NCBI RefSeq assembly: GCF_041080865.1
Contig: NZ_CP160906.1
Span: 1,674,001 to 1,738,000 of the forward strand
DNA: 64,000 bases
Reading direction: 5' to 3'
Source of the DNA: Psychromonas sp. MME1
GTDB lineage: Bacteria; Pseudomonadota; Gammaproteobacteria; Enterobacterales; Psychromonadaceae
The translations under genes and the position numbers were made by a program. The notes under the pieces are model-generated. The model was not told the DNA's origin. It saw nothing but the letters and a program-made list of their open reading frames with translations, and searched no databases. How positions within the stretch are numbered: the first letter of the stretch is position 1; every line of letters begins with the position of its first letter. Of the stretch, positions 21,113-32,302 are shown piece after piece.

Positions 21113-23161
21113 ATGGCAAATCAAGATCGTAAAATCCTTGTCACCTGCGCGCTCCCCTATGCCAATGGTCCAATCCATTTAGGACACATGCTTGAACATG
21201 TTCAGGCTGATATTTGGGTTCGTTTCCAGCGTTTACGTGGTAATAAAATCCATTTTATTTGTGCCGATGATGCACATGGCACCCCCATTATGCTTAAAGC
21301 ACAGGAGATGGGAATCGAACCAACCGAGATGATTGCAGATATCAAAGCATCCCATGAACAAGATTTTGCTGGATTTGGTATCAGTTTTGATAATTATCAC
21401 AGTACCCATAGCGACGAAAATGAATTCCTCTCATCACAAATTTATATTGCTTTACGCGACAATGGTTTTATCGCATCAAAAACAATATCACAGCTTTTTG
21501 ATCCTGAAAAAGCGATGTTCTTACCCGACCGATTTGTAAAAGGAACGTGTCCGAAGTGTAAGGCAGAAGATCAATATGGCGATAATTGCGATGTTTGTGG
21601 GGCTACCTATAATCCAACCGAAATGATTAATCCAAAATCGGCCGTTTCTGGGGCTACGCCAGTTATGAAAGAGACAGAACATTTCTTTTTCGATCTTCCT
21701 CAATTTGAAGAGATGCTAAAAGAGTGGACTAAATCAGGTGCTTTACAGACTGAAATGGCTAACAAAGTAGGAGAATGGTTTGAACATGGTTTAAAACAGT
21801 GGGACATCACCCGCGATGCACCATACTTTGGCTTTGAAATACCCGATGCACCTGGTAAGTACTTTTACGTTTGGTTGGATGCACCAATCGGTTATATGGG
21901 GAGTTTCAAAAATCTTTGTGATAGAACTGATGGGCTTGATTTTGATGAATACTGGAAAAAAGAGAGCAGCACTGAACTCTACCACTTTATCGGTAAAGAT
22001 ATTGTCAATTTCCATAGTTTATTCTGGCCAGCAGTTTTAGAAGGTTCAGGTTTCCGTAAACCAACTGCCGTCAATGTACATGGCTACGTTACTGTTAATG
22101 GCGCGAAGATGTCAAAGTCTAAGGGAACTTTCATCAAGGCAAGTACTTACTTAGATAATTTAGATCCCGAATGCTTGCGTTATTATTATGCAGCAAAGCT
22201 AACCAATCGCATTGATGACCTCGATCTAAATTTAGACGATTTTACACAGCGAGTTAACTCTGATGTTGTTAATAAATTGGTTAATCTTGCCTCTCGTACT
22301 GCCAGGTTTCATTGCCAAAAAATACGAAGGTAAACTATCTAGCAAGGTTGCAGCCCCCGAACTATACCAAGCCTTTATTGATGCTGGTGAAAAAATTGCT
22401 GAATTATTTGAAAAACGAGATTTTGCCCGTGCGATTCGCGACATTATGTCGCTTGCCGATGATGCTAATAAATATATCGATGACAAAGCGCCATGGGCAT
22501 TGGCTAAAAAACCAGAAAATGAAGCAGAAGTTCAGGATATTTGCTCAATGGGTATCAATTTATTCCGTGTTTTGATGACCTATTTAAAACCTATCATGCC
22601 CAAATTAGCGGCTCGTAGTGAAGATTTTTTAGTTGAAGTTTTAGATTGGAACAGCATTCAAAAACCGCTTGTGGACCATAAATCAATAACTTTAAAGCGC
22701 TATTCCAGCGCATTGAAGCTAAGAATGTCGATGCAATGGTTGAAGCTTCAAAGGAGGCAATCGTCAGTGCTCAATCAAAAGCAGCTGCAGAGGTTAATGA
22801 CTCTCAATCTGAACTAGATAAAGAACCAATCGCAGCGGAAATTGATTTTGATACTTTTGCAAAAACGGATTTACGCGTCGCATTAATTGCTAAGGCTGAA
22901 CATGTTCCAAAGGCGAATAAATTATTAAAGCTAACCTTGGATTTAGGCGGGGAAACACGCACCGTCTTTGCGGGCATAAAATCGGCTTACACCCCTGAAG
23001 ATTTAGAAGGGAAATTAACCGTTATGGTGGCAAACCTTGCGCCTCGTCAAATGAAATTTGGCTTATCTGAAGGGATGGTGCTGGCCGCTGGCCCCGGTGG
23101 CAAAGAAATTTACATTTTAAACCCGGACGATGGTGCACAACCAGGCCAACGTATAATGTAA
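21113..23161 (+). CDS. metG: methionyl-tRNA synthetase, two frameshifts
   Basis: This class I synthetase charges both initiator and elongator tRNA-Met. The HIGH motif is [11 protein letters not shown], the zinc knuckle [18 protein letters not shown] and the KMSKS loop [11 protein letters not shown]-terminal EMAP-like tRNA-binding domain covers about the last 110 residues ([11 protein letters not shown]...MVLAAGPGG). Two single-base breaks interrupt the frame: an extra base at 22302-22306 (SRTA to GFIAKKYEG) and a missing T in TTTAAA at 22691-22696 (HKSIT to [10 protein letters not shown]). Every expected segment of the roughly 680-residue protein is present. metG is essential, so sequencing or assembly error is the likely explanation. 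Confidence 0.93.
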
Positions 23162-23466
23162 TCGTCGCCATTAATATAAAGCCTCATCGCTCAAATCGCT
23201 TGAGGCTTTTATTTTTTTAATATTATCTCCACGACCATCAAATAAAATATTTACACTATTATCTATATAGCTATGTGACTTCAAGATGTAAAGTCAACAA
23301 GATAAAAATGTCGAGATGCGAGGCATAAAATTAACGTATAGTTTTTCTACATAGCGGTTTTATAAGAAAGCAGATTGCTGCTATTTTCCTTTCCCTAGGG
23401 CGCGCTATCACCTGACAGTGCATCTTTAGGTAACCTGGGTTTATACCCCTCATTATTGGAGATATT
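23162..23466. other. metG downstream gap
   Basis: This 305-bp gap holds the metG terminator at its left end. The remainder is AT-rich with no gene or RNA that I recognise; it presumably contains the promoter of the next gene. Confidence 0.5.
23181..23217 (+). terminator. metG terminator
   Basis: An 8-bp stem (AAGCCTCA with TGAGGCTT) is followed by TTATTTTTTT, 20 bp after the stop codon. Confidence 0.88.
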
Positions 23467-24765
23467 ATGCTATTGCGTGTTTATACAATTTTGACTCTTC
23501 TATTTTTCCACCTTCCGCTTTTAGCGACAGAACAAGATGAGCAATATGAAGAGACATTAAATCCCATTTCATACAATAACGCTGAGCAAAATAGTACAGC
23601 TATAGATGAGGTTACCACACTACAGGATATTAAAGCCGCCACAGTGGAGAGCCCTGAAAAACAAGTCGATGCAACTAAAATCTGGGAACCATTTGTACTT
23701 TTAAACACGATGATTCCAATAAACAGTAGCACGACAGTAAAATGGTATTCAGGACATTTACCCGGCGGTTTTGAAATGGCAACGCCTGTCATTATCATAC
23801 ATGGCAAAGAGCCCGGCCCGACAGTCTGTTTAACGGCAGCTGTTCATGGTGATGAAGTCAACGGAGTCGAAATAGCTCGGCGTATCATGCGCAATCTAAC
23901 TGCAAGCGAATTAAACGGTACAGTAATTTCGGTTCCTGTGGTCAATATCGATGGATTGTGGCGTAAAGATAGATATATGTCAGATCGGCGAGATCTTAAT
24001 CGTGCATTTCCCGGTAATCCATCGGGCTCAACCGCATCTAGAGTTGCCTATAGCCTATTTAACAATATTATTCGCCACTGTGATAGCGTTATCGATTTAC
24101 ATTCAGGTTCCATGTATCGTGAAAATATTACTCAATTACGTGCGGACTTAACCATTCCAACTGTAGCGGAAGTAGCGAAACAATTTGGTGCTATTTCAGT
24201 TCTGCAGAGTATTGCACCTTCTGGAAGTTTACGCGGTGCAGCAACCTCCATTGGTATACCCGCGGTAGTAATGGAAGTTGGGGGGCCTTTCACCCTTGAT
24301 ATCAAGCTAGTAGAAACAGGTGTAAAGGCGCTTCGTAGCTACCTAAGCTCCATTGATATGTTACCTAGTTCATTTTTTTGGTCTGCGCCACAGCCGATAT
24401 TTTATGCCTCTAGCTGGATTAGATCTGAACATGGAGGTATTCTGATTAGCCAAGTTAAATTGGGAGAAAAAGTTAATAAAGGTGAATTATTAGGCTCAAT
24501 TAGTAATCCTATTAACGAGCATGTTGAAACACTTTATGCACCTTTTGATGGTGTGGTATTAGGCCGAGCTCAGGATCAATTCGTGAGTGCTGGCTATGCA
24601 GTGTTTAATCTCGGTGAACGACGTGATTTTGAAGAGTTAGAGCAACAGGGTGAACAAATAAAGAAAGACAGCGCAGAAAAAACAGCTAAACAGATGGGTA
24701 TAGTTAATCTCCCCAATAAGAGTGACAATACCGATAATGATAACAAGAATAATGAAAAAGAATAA
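23467..24765 (+). CDS. exported AstE/AspA-family deacylase-like protein
   Basis: This 432-residue protein has an N-terminal signal peptide (about residues 1-20, ending LLATEQ) and a succinylglutamate desuccinylase/aspartoacylase domain (M14-like zinc fold). The zinc-binding region is AAVHGDEVNG at about 120-129, with the third ligand in DLHSG near 216. RRDLNRAFPG and a VMEVGGP glutamate block complete the pattern. Family enzymes hydrolyse amide bonds of N-acyl amino acids, but a secreted or periplasmic member with a substrate-binding tail is not assigned. The C-terminal tail is a low-complexity K/N/D/E run whose coding sequence contains a tandem AATGAAAAAGA repeat right at the stop. Confidence 0.82.
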   Translation: MLLRVYTILTLLFFHLPLLATEQDEQYEETLNPISYNNAEQNSTAIDEVTTLQDIKAATVESPEKQVDATKIWEPFVLLNTMIPINSSTTVKWYSGHLPGGFEMATPVIIIHGKEPGPTVCLTAAVHGDEVNGVEIARRIMRNLTASELNGTVISVPVVNIDGLWRKDRYMSDRRDLNRAFPGNPSGSTASRVAYSLFNNIIRHCDSVIDLHSGSMYRENITQLRADLTIPTVAEVAKQFGAISVLQSIAPSGSLRGAATSIGIPAVVMEVGGPFTLDIKLVETGVKALRSYLSSIDMLPSSFFWSAPQPIFYASSWIRSEHGGILISQVKLGEKVNKGELLGSISNPINEHVETLYAPFDGVVLGRAQDQFVSAGYAVFNLGERRDFEELEQQGEQIKKDSAEKTAKQMGIVNLPNKSDNTDNDNKNNEKE

Positions 24766-24778
24766 TGAAAAAGAATAA

Positions 24779-24815
24779 GAGACATCGCTTGGTTTACCAC
24801 ACTTAGCGATGTCTC
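24779..24815. terminator. bidirectional terminator between convergent genes
   Basis: An 11-bp stem (GAGACATCGCT with AGCGATGTCTC) has a 15-nt loop. It is followed by AATATTTTTT on the plus strand and by TTATTCTTTTT on the minus strand, between convergent genes. Confidence 0.88.
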
Positions 24816-24823
24816 AATATTTT

Positions 24824-25591
24824 TTATTGATTTCCAAACACTTTTTTTAATAGATCTGTCGTTTGCTGAACAGGGTTTTCACGAATGGCAGCCTCTTGTT
24901 TTCCCATGTAATAAAAGATGCCATCCATACCTTTAGTAACCACATAATCAGTTAAATTAGCCTTTACATCAGGAAGATAGGGAATATCCACCAACTGCTC
25001 AGTAATATTGTCATAGGCTTGTATAGCACCAACTTCAGCCAAGCTATCGGTCACGATAGGTGCCATTTCCTCACGTAACGAGACAGACATTTTATTTTTA
25101 AAATAGCGGGTCGCTGAATCATTAGGACCATTATAAATTTTTTGTACATCGCTGAATGTCATTGATTGTATCGATTCAACAAATAGAGCCTGTGCCTTTG
25201 GTGTAGCCGTCTCAGCTGCACGATTTAATTTAAGTTCAAGATCATCAACAGCATCGCTTAGCCCAATTTGCCCTAACACTGGTCGGATTGATTCAAACTC
25301 TTGAGGTAAAGGAATATGGATTGCTTTATCTGCATTAAAACCATCAACGATGCCGAGTTGGGAAACGACTTTATCTGCTGCTATTTGTAATGACTCTTTA
25401 AAAGCCATTGATATTTCATTATTACTCGCATTCGTCATTATTGACGGTGATTGTGCTTGTGGGCTCTCCTGCGAACTCATATCGGATGCCAGATCTTGTA
25501 CTGTATCTAACCAACCAGCCTGAAGGGGGGCATGTAAGGTAAACAACGCCAAAATAGTCATTATTTTACAAGAAGGTTTTAAATAAAACAT
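24824..25591 (-). CDS. DUF4197 exported protein
   Basis: This 255-residue protein has a signal peptide ending near LQAG and a DUF4197 domain over nearly the whole mature chain. Family blocks are visible as AFKESLQIAADKVV (about 67-80), PLPQEF, LNRAAE and the C-terminal YYMGKQEAAIRENP followed by TTDLLKKVFG. The domain is common in proteobacterial periplasmic proteins and has no known reaction. It is 44 bp downstream of the chemoreceptor gene on the same strand, so the two may be cotranscribed. Confidence 0.85.
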   Translation of the reverse strand: MFYLKPSCKIMTILALFTLHAPLQAGWLDTVQDLASDMSSQESPQAQSPSIMTNASNNEISMAFKESLQIAADKVVSQLGIVDGFNADKAIHIPLPQEFESIRPVLGQIGLSDAVDDLELKLNRAAETATPKAQALFVESIQSMTFSDVQKIYNGPNDSATRYFKNKMSVSLREEMAPIVTDSLAEVGAIQAYDNITEQLVDIPYLPDVKANLTDYVVTKGMDGIFYYMGKQEAAIRENPVQQTTDLLKKVFGNQ

Positions 25592-25635
25592 ATTACATAC
25601 TCCCCACTAAAATTATTCATGTTAATCACGGTCAA

Positions 25636-27777
25636 TTACTTATTCACTTTAAACTGCCCAACTAATAACTGCTGCTGCATTGCTAACGAGGCGATACCTT
25701 CACCTACCTTTTCAGATATTTCCGATTGTGCAAGAATGCTTTGACTCAGTTCACGAATATTAGCGACATTGATATTTACTTCACTTGAAACCGATCTTTG
25801 CTCTTCCGCTGCGTTAACAATTTGACTATTCATTCGCTGAATGTCTTCCACAAACTCAGAAATATCCGTCAAACTCAGCACCGCTTTTTGGACTTGTTCT
25901 GCTGCGCTAATTGCCAAGTCATTACCTTGAGATATTACCCGAGTAACACTTTGTGTTCCCGATTGCAGCTCTTCAATCACCCCTCTTATTTGTCCGGCAG
26001 AATCATGAGCCCGGCCAGCAAGTAGCCTAACTTCATCGGCAACAACAGCAAAACCGCGCCCTTGCTCTCCTGCTCTAGCAGCCTCAATAGCCGCATTCAG
26101 CGCTAACAGGTTTGTTTGTTCAGAGATACTTTCAATAACTGAGAGTATAGCATCAATATTACTGCTATTATTTTGCAACTCTAAAGCAATAGGCACCGCC
26201 TCTGCCATTGTCGTCACTAACTGTTGCATTGAATCCTCAGATTGTTGAACAACTTCACGCCCAGTTTGGGCTGCCTGCTCGGCTTGATAGGCAACTTTTA
26301 CCGCATGATTGGCATTATCGACCACCACACTCGATGTTTGCGTCATCTCTTCAGATGCAGTCGCAACCATATCAGTTTCTTTAAATTGCGCTTCACTACC
26401 TTGACGAAATTGTACCGCTAACTCACTCGCCTCTTGTGACGTTTTGCTCATAGAGTCTGATGTCTGTATCACTTCTTTAATCATGCCCTGAAGTTTGTCT
26501 AAAAAACGATTAAACCAATTTGCCAATTCACCAATTTCATCATTATTTCTGACATTGAGTCGTTGTGTTAAATCCCCCTCTCCCGTTGCAATATCTTGTA
26601 GCCGTGCAACAACTTCTTTAATGGGTGCAACTAATTTAAATGCAGCAATCCATATGACAAACAAGCCAATAAGCGTCAATGCTATTCCCGTAAGAATTTG
26701 TGTTTTAAATGTTGCTGCTGTTTGCTCTTCAATTAATAAATCCAAGGAGATAGCATCACCTAACACTTTTTCTCTAGGCATAGTGATCACAATACCCCAA
26801 TTGGTATTAGCAAGTTTAATAGGCATAAATACCGTCAAAATTTGTTGGTCATCACTCCACCGCGACTGTGGATGCCCCTCAGATAGCCAATTTTGTAACT
26901 GCGCAGACATGCCCCTTTGCGGTGACATTAATTGCCCGATTTCAGATGGCTCGCTGTCACCAGCAACTAATAGACCGTTATTACTTATAATAGATAAGTT
27001 ACCAGCCCCATCGAATAAAGCCGTGTCGGCATCATTGGCATAGCTTTGCAAGACATCAATCTTCAAATCAATCCCCATGACTCCGATAATGGTATCTTCT
27101 TTACGTAATGGCACAGTAATTGTGCTCACCAAACGCATCTCACCATTCTCATCATAGGAATAAGGATCAATAACACAAATACCTTGATTATTAATACTAC
27201 AGGTATACCAAAAATTATTAGGCTGGCCACTAGTAGTAAGAGAAGCATCACTTATCTGTTGTTCGCTTTTAATTTTTAAGGTCACTTCATTGTTCGTATT
27301 CTTAAACCAGTAAGGGGAAAAACGTCCTTGCTCATTTGAACTCACGTATCCCGCATTGACATAATTTGCATCTTCACTATCTAACATATTTGGAATAAAG
27401 GTGGTAAAGGCGGCATACATATTGTCAAAATTTAATACAGATCGTTTTAATAATTCTGAGACGGATTTTCTTAAATCTTCACTCCCAGTAAAATTCTCTT
27501 CGGCATTAAATTGTAAAAAACTAATACTATCCGCTAACATTTCTGCACGGTATACAGCTTCATCGAGATATTTTTGTACGATTGATGATTGCGCTCTTGC
27601 TTCTTTCATAAGCAGTAATTCGGATTTATTGCCAACTGAAAGAGTACTCTGCTGCTGAATTGTTTTTTGATTTTCGGTAGAAGAATAGAGAGCAAAAGTG
27701 ATTAGCGATATAGCGACTAATAGCAGACAACAGCCCGATAATAGGGTGATTTTCCATTGCACTGATAATGATTTCAT
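25636..27777 (-). CDS. methyl-accepting chemotaxis protein with dCache-type sensor
   Basis: This 713-residue chemoreceptor has a membrane segment at residues 12-32, a large periplasmic sensor of double-Cache type (about 40-355) and a second membrane segment near 360-380. HAMP (about 380-430) and the methyl-accepting signalling domain follow, with the tip [36 protein letters not shown]. The dCache class typically senses amino acids or small organic acids, but the ligand cannot be read. Its tip is nearly identical to that of the mgl-linked receptor while the sensors are unrelated. Confidence 0.93.
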   Translation of the reverse strand: MKSLSVQWKITLLSGCCLLLVAISLITFALYSSTENQKTIQQQSTLSVGNKSELLLMKEARAQSSIVQKYLDEAVYRAEMLADSISFLQFNAEENFTGSEDLRKSVSELLKRSVLNFDNMYAAFTTFIPNMLDSEDANYVNAGYVSSNEQGRFSPYWFKNTNNEVTLKIKSEQQISDASLTTSGQPNNFWYTCSINNQGICVIDPYSYDENGEMRLVSTITVPLRKEDTIIGVMGIDLKIDVLQSYANDADTALFDGAGNLSIISNNGLLVAGDSEPSEIGQLMSPQRGMSAQLQNWLSEGHPQSRWSDDQQILTVFMPIKLANTNWGIVITMPREKVLGDAISLDLLIEEQTAATFKTQILTGIALTLIGLFVIWIAAFKLVAPIKEVVARLQDIATGEGDLTQRLNVRNNDEIGELANWFNRFLDKLQGMIKEVIQTSDSMSKTSQEASELAVQFRQGSEAQFKETDMVATASEEMTQTSSVVVDNANHAVKVAYQAEQAAQTGREVVQQSEDSMQQLVTTMAEAVPIALELQNNSSNIDAILSVIESISEQTNLLALNAAIEAARAGEQGRGFAVVADEVRLLAGRAHDSAGQIRGVIEELQSGTQSVTRVISQGNDLAISAAEQVQKAVLSLTDISEFVEDIQRMNSQIVNAAEEQRSVSSEVNINVANIRELSQSILAQSEISEKVGEGIASLAMQQQLLVGQFKVNK

Positions 27778-28199
27778 AATGACATCCTTGAAAGTAATAA
27801 ATCAATCCACTCGCTTGAATTGATTGCCACCTATTTAAAAGCTAATAACTAGGTAGAGCATGGTAACTAAATGAATAGTATAAACTATTTTACTAAAGTA
27901 GCATATTTACGGCTATTCAATATACCATGTTATAGGAATTCCTTTAATTATATGATTTATTTATGCGTAGGAATAAATAGATGGTAGCGAGGCATTGATT
28001 GCAGTAACTAGTTGTATTGGTGACTTTGCATCTTGGAGTAAGATAGGTATATACAGCGGAGGCGTAACGCTACCTATTTTATTATTTGTATAATAAAAAC
28101 AAACAAATCACATAAAAATTGGGCAGATACAGTCAATACTAGTTGCAATAAGGATCTGCCCATCATTCATAAAAGATGATTACACATTATTTTACATAA
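27778..28199. other. intergenic region with leftward terminator
   Basis: This 422-bp gap holds a stem-loop at 28121-28161 (GGGCAGAT with ATCTGCCC). On the minus strand it reads into AATTTTTATG, so it ends the small acidic-protein gene. The rest is AT-rich and should contain the chemoreceptor promoter. I see no gene. Confidence 0.6.
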
Positions 28200-28418
28200 T
28201 TAATCATCAAAATCATCGCCAAGTAACTCTTTAAGTTGTTTTTTGTCTTTATAATATTCAATATCGCGTCGCACATGGCCTTTCGCACGACCTCTATGAT
28301 CTTGATGTTCTTTACGAGCATGGATTGAATCCTCTTCCCAGTCATCATCTTCAAATTCCCATGCCGCTTCATCATCATCGCCATCAAACTCCTGAGAACT
28401 ATTACTACCATTTCTCAT
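28200..28418 (-). CDS. small acidic protein of unknown function
   Basis: This is a 72-residue, strongly acidic N-terminal half (DGDDDEAAWEFEDDDWEED) followed by a basic middle (HQDHRGRAKGHVRRDIEYY) and the end KQLKELLGDDFDD. ATG 28418 has GGAG at the right distance; an in-frame TTG four codons earlier lies on top of that site and is rejected. The RRxIExYxxxKxLKELL tail resembles small conserved gammaproteobacterial proteins of the PA3496 kind, but I am not sure of that. It has its own terminator, which supports a real gene. Confidence 0.6.
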   Translation of the reverse strand: MRNGSNSSQEFDGDDDEAAWEFEDDDWEEDSIHARKEHQDHRGRAKGHVRRDIEYYKDKKQLKELLGDDFDD

Positions 28419-28831
28419 TTCAAACTCCAAAAAAACTAATTAATAATCACGGTGCAATAGATATTGGTCTTACAATAAAAAGACCAATTTCTATTCTTTT
28501 AAATCGGGCTAATTATTACCTTTTTTAGTGAAAAAAAAGAAACGATTCTTTAGTATATTTTTTTATAAAAAACTTTTTTTTAATTACCAACACCACAACT
28601 CATTTATTTACCATTTTTTAAAAAAAAATATGACCGCTATCACCACATGAAAAATGATATGTCGTATAGGTATAATTCATGACTTTTTCAACTTGCAATA
28701 TTTTTTCTAATAATTAGTATTAATTTTTCACATAACATTGATACCAAGCATACAACTATATTAACTAGCAAAAGACCATAAACAGTCGCTTCGTATGCAA
28801 TAAATTATTTACAGTTAAGGTAATTTTAGGC
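28419..28831. other. very AT-rich intergenic region
   Basis: This 413-bp gap has long A and T runs and separates divergent genes. It must hold both promoters. No ORF, RNA or palindrome stands out. Confidence 0.5.
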
Positions 28832-31800
28832 ATGTCACAAATGCATGAACAATTTCATAATAGCTTATTGCTACAATGGCAATCGGTTATGCAAGATAAT
28901 ACTGTATTTAACTTTTACGCTACATCAACTCCAGCTAATTTTGGCTATTTTAGTTGTTCATTCTCTAAGCATACAGAATCTCAAATTAAACTTATTCGTT
29001 TGTTGCCTAGTTCAACTTATACTCCCTACAGCTTTATATTTGCATTTTTAAATAATGCATTATCAGATTCCCCCTATTCTTTGCAAGAGGCGGTTGAAAA
29101 AACGACCCAATATAAACCGCTACAAAAAACTTTAATGGCAATTTTACAAAAACGGCCATACAAACGACCTGAGATTTTCATAACGGATTATCTGTTTTTT
29201 GAAAACAAAGCTTTTACCGATGCCATTATTAAATTAGTTGAGATACTAATTACCACACCAACAATATTTTCCATCATTGGTTGGCAGTATGCCTGCCCTT
29301 CCGACCTTAAACTTTTAAAAATATTAGCTAAACATAATATAAGCGCACCGCTGTTAGTGCTCATCTCTATTGATACACAGCATGCATTAACGCACCGACA
29401 AGATGATGAAGAATGGGAAAGTTTTATAGACTGGCTTGACGATGCTTATTTATTACATAAAGTACCAAATTTCAAAGCAATACCAATGACAGGCACTCAA
29501 CTAGAGTCACTACAAACTTTAAATTTTGAATTAGTAGAAAAAAATATTCTTTTAATGGCATGGCCTGAAGCAATCTCGTTAGCACGGTTTCTCCTAGAGA
29601 AAACAATGCTGCCTGAACAGTTAAAACAAACGCTACGTTTAAGATTATCCGAAGCGTTACTATTTGATGGACAGCTAGATAGTGCACTCAATGAACTTGA
29701 GATGTTACAAATATTTAGTGAGCAATTTAGTTGCCATGACGAAAAGATACATCTACTTAATTTACTGAGCTTAACGCTAACACGAAGGCAAAACTTTGAT
29801 GATGCTATTGTGCATGCTGAATTAGCCTATCAAGCAGCTCAACAAGCTAATAATGAGCAGCTGATCATACAGTCTTTATTTATAAATTTTTTCGCACATC
29901 ACAAATCATCATCCCCTATGCCTTTGCAGGAATTTGATCGATTAAATCTTAGTTTACAACAACATAATATGGATTGTTCTCGCTTATATCTATTACGTAA
30001 TTATTATACTTATTTACGATTCTACGATGAGTTAGATCCTATTATTGCAGTTGATGTGACACATTTAGCAATGCAAATTGCACGCGATATGGGACACACA
30101 CAGGGAATTGCGGCGAGTTACCACAGTAAAGGCATCATCTATTCCTACTGTAATCGCTATCATGCTGCGGATCGCTGCTTTGCTGTCAGCTCACGTATTC
30201 ATTCTCAAATAGGTGACCAAAACGAGTGTTTAAAAATTCATAATGGTAAAGGCTACTTTAACAACTTACGAGAGCAATATCGGGATGCACAAAAAGAATA
30301 TTTGTCCGCATTCAATATCGCTAGCCAAATAGATAACGATTCGGAGCTGGTCGTCACATTATTTAATTTTGCATGGCTCTATTTCTGTACCAATAATTAC
30401 CAACATGCAATCACCATACTCGACCAAATTGTGCGAATTTGTCGGATCAGGCAAATAACCCATTTTCCATTTCGCAACATATACGATGTCATAAGCCTAA
30501 AGGGTTACTGCCATGCAAAGCTAGAACAACTCGCCAATGCAGAGCAATGTCTTGAACGAATGCAAGGACTCCCCTTTAAACCTTCGAACAGCTGAATTTT
30601 TACGGGCTTTATTACAAGGCTCGCTGTACAAAGTAAATAATAAACTTCAACAGGCCCGCGAAGTCTTTGAAAATGCACCTAGCATACTCAAAAATATTAT
30701 CGATTTAGATACCTGCCTGTTACCTAAATGCCATTTAGAATTGCTCGAAATTTATAGCGCACAAGGTGAATGGGAAAAAACTCATTCACTCATAGATAAC
30801 AGTTTATTATTATGCGAAGCTCTTTCTATACCACGCTACAGGGATATTTTTAACAACCTCAAACAACATGTATGGCACAAACAACCAATCTCTGCATATA
30901 ATTTTACCTTTTTTCCACTGCCAGAGACTCCTCTACCGCTTAATAAAATTGTACGTAGTGCAAAACAGTTAACCCAACTCCGTCAAGCACAACAACACGT
31001 GCGTGAAATACAATTAATTAATCGTTTGCATAGCTTGCATGAAAATTTTAACTGTAGCCAAGAGTTAACCGATGAAGCGCTTAAATTAATATGTGGAAAA
31101 TTTAATATACACATTGGTTTTATCCATCATCTCAATGGCAATAAGTGGTGTTTGTGGAATCAATTCGGAGAAACTGACAAACAAACAGAGGTCGATTACT
31201 GTTTAAAACAAGTATTCAATAGCAAAAAGCCATTCATAGAGAATGGTTTCTATACTCAAGGTGAATATGGTAAACGAAGCACCTACAATTTTATTACTAG
31301 CTTTCCAATCTTCGTAGATGGGCATCTTTATGCAGCCATGACTCTAAAATGTGTGAATGTTAATCGTTATTTAAATCAACAAAATAAAAATATACTCAGT
31401 ATAATTTGCCACCAACTCGGCAACCAAATTCAACACCTTCATCATCACGAAAACTTAATAAAAATGTCGCAAACAGATCCCTTGACAGGATTATTTAATC
31501 GTCAAGCACTACTTTCACGACTACAACAAGAGCTGCTATTACATGCTCAAAATGATACTAGCCAACAATGCGCACTCGCCTATGTTGACCTTGATAATTT
31601 TAAGTTAATTAATGATCGCCTTGGCCACGACATCGGTGATAAAGTCATTTATGAATTTTCTGAACTGTTATTAGACTCGGTCAGAAGTGTTGATATTGTT
31701 GCTCGATGGGGGGGGGGATGAATTCGTCATCATTTTCCCAAATGCAAATAAAATGCAAGCAAAAATAGTGGCACAACGTATATTATCAAGTTTACAAAAG

Positions 31801-32010
31801 CGATCTTTTTTGAAGCCGCTATTATGCGAATGGTCCAATAAAAACGCCATTGTCGAAACACTCCCCAATCTAACTTGCTCAATCGGCATCGCTGACTGCA
31901 ATGGCATGTCCTATGAAAACCTCAATGAAGAGTGGTTGCTAAAGCAGGCCGATAGTGCATTATATGTAGCTAAGTCCGAAGGAAAAGGCAGGGTAAAAAT
32001 AACCTGTTAA
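28832..32010 (+). CDS. TPR-GAF-GGDEF diguanylate cyclase-like protein, two frameshifts
   Basis: Read across two slips this is a protein of about 1060 residues. It has an N-terminal region of unknown type (about 1-260), a run of TPR-like helices (about 260-640), a GAF-like domain (about 720-850) and a C-terminal GGDEF domain that would make cyclic di-GMP. The first slip is at 30571-30580 (CCCCTTTAAA), where LPF continues as LNLRTAEFLRALLQ in the next frame. The second is a run of ten G at 31708-31717. Nine G would encode ARWGGDEFVIIFP, so the extra G breaks the catalytic GGDEF motif itself. No membrane segment is seen. The frame is open on both sides, so the domain looks intact apart from the slip. 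Confidence 0.82.
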
Positions 32011-32071
32011 GTACAGAGCAGCGTCAATCGTATATACTATTTATACCCATGATACATGACGAGGAATTAAT

Positions 32072-32302
32072 ATGAGTTACCTTATACTACCACTAAGCAT
32101 TTTTTTAGTTTTTGTCGCTCCGTTGTGGTTGTTTCTACATTATCGCGATAAAAAAAATAGCAATAAAGCCCTCTCTTCACAGGATCAGGAAAAACTGCAA
32201 ATGTTACTTGAACGTTGTGACGAAATGCAAAAACGCATCATTTCATTGCAAGCTATTCTTGATAAAGAAGCACCACAATGGAGGAACAATAAAAATGAAT
32301 AA
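32072..32302 (+). CDS. pspB: phage shock protein B
   Basis: This 76-residue inner-membrane protein has one N-terminal membrane segment (LPLSIFLVFVAPLWLFLHY) and a cytoplasmic leucine-zipper-like helix (EKLQMLLERCDEMQKRIISLQAIL). This matches PspB, which with PspC senses envelope stress and releases PspF from PspA. Its stop overlaps the pspC start by eight bases. No pspA or pspF is next to it. Confidence 0.92.
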   Translation: MSYLILPLSIFLVFVAPLWLFLHYRDKKNSNKALSSQDQEKLQMLLERCDEMQKRIISLQAILDKEAPQWRNNKNE

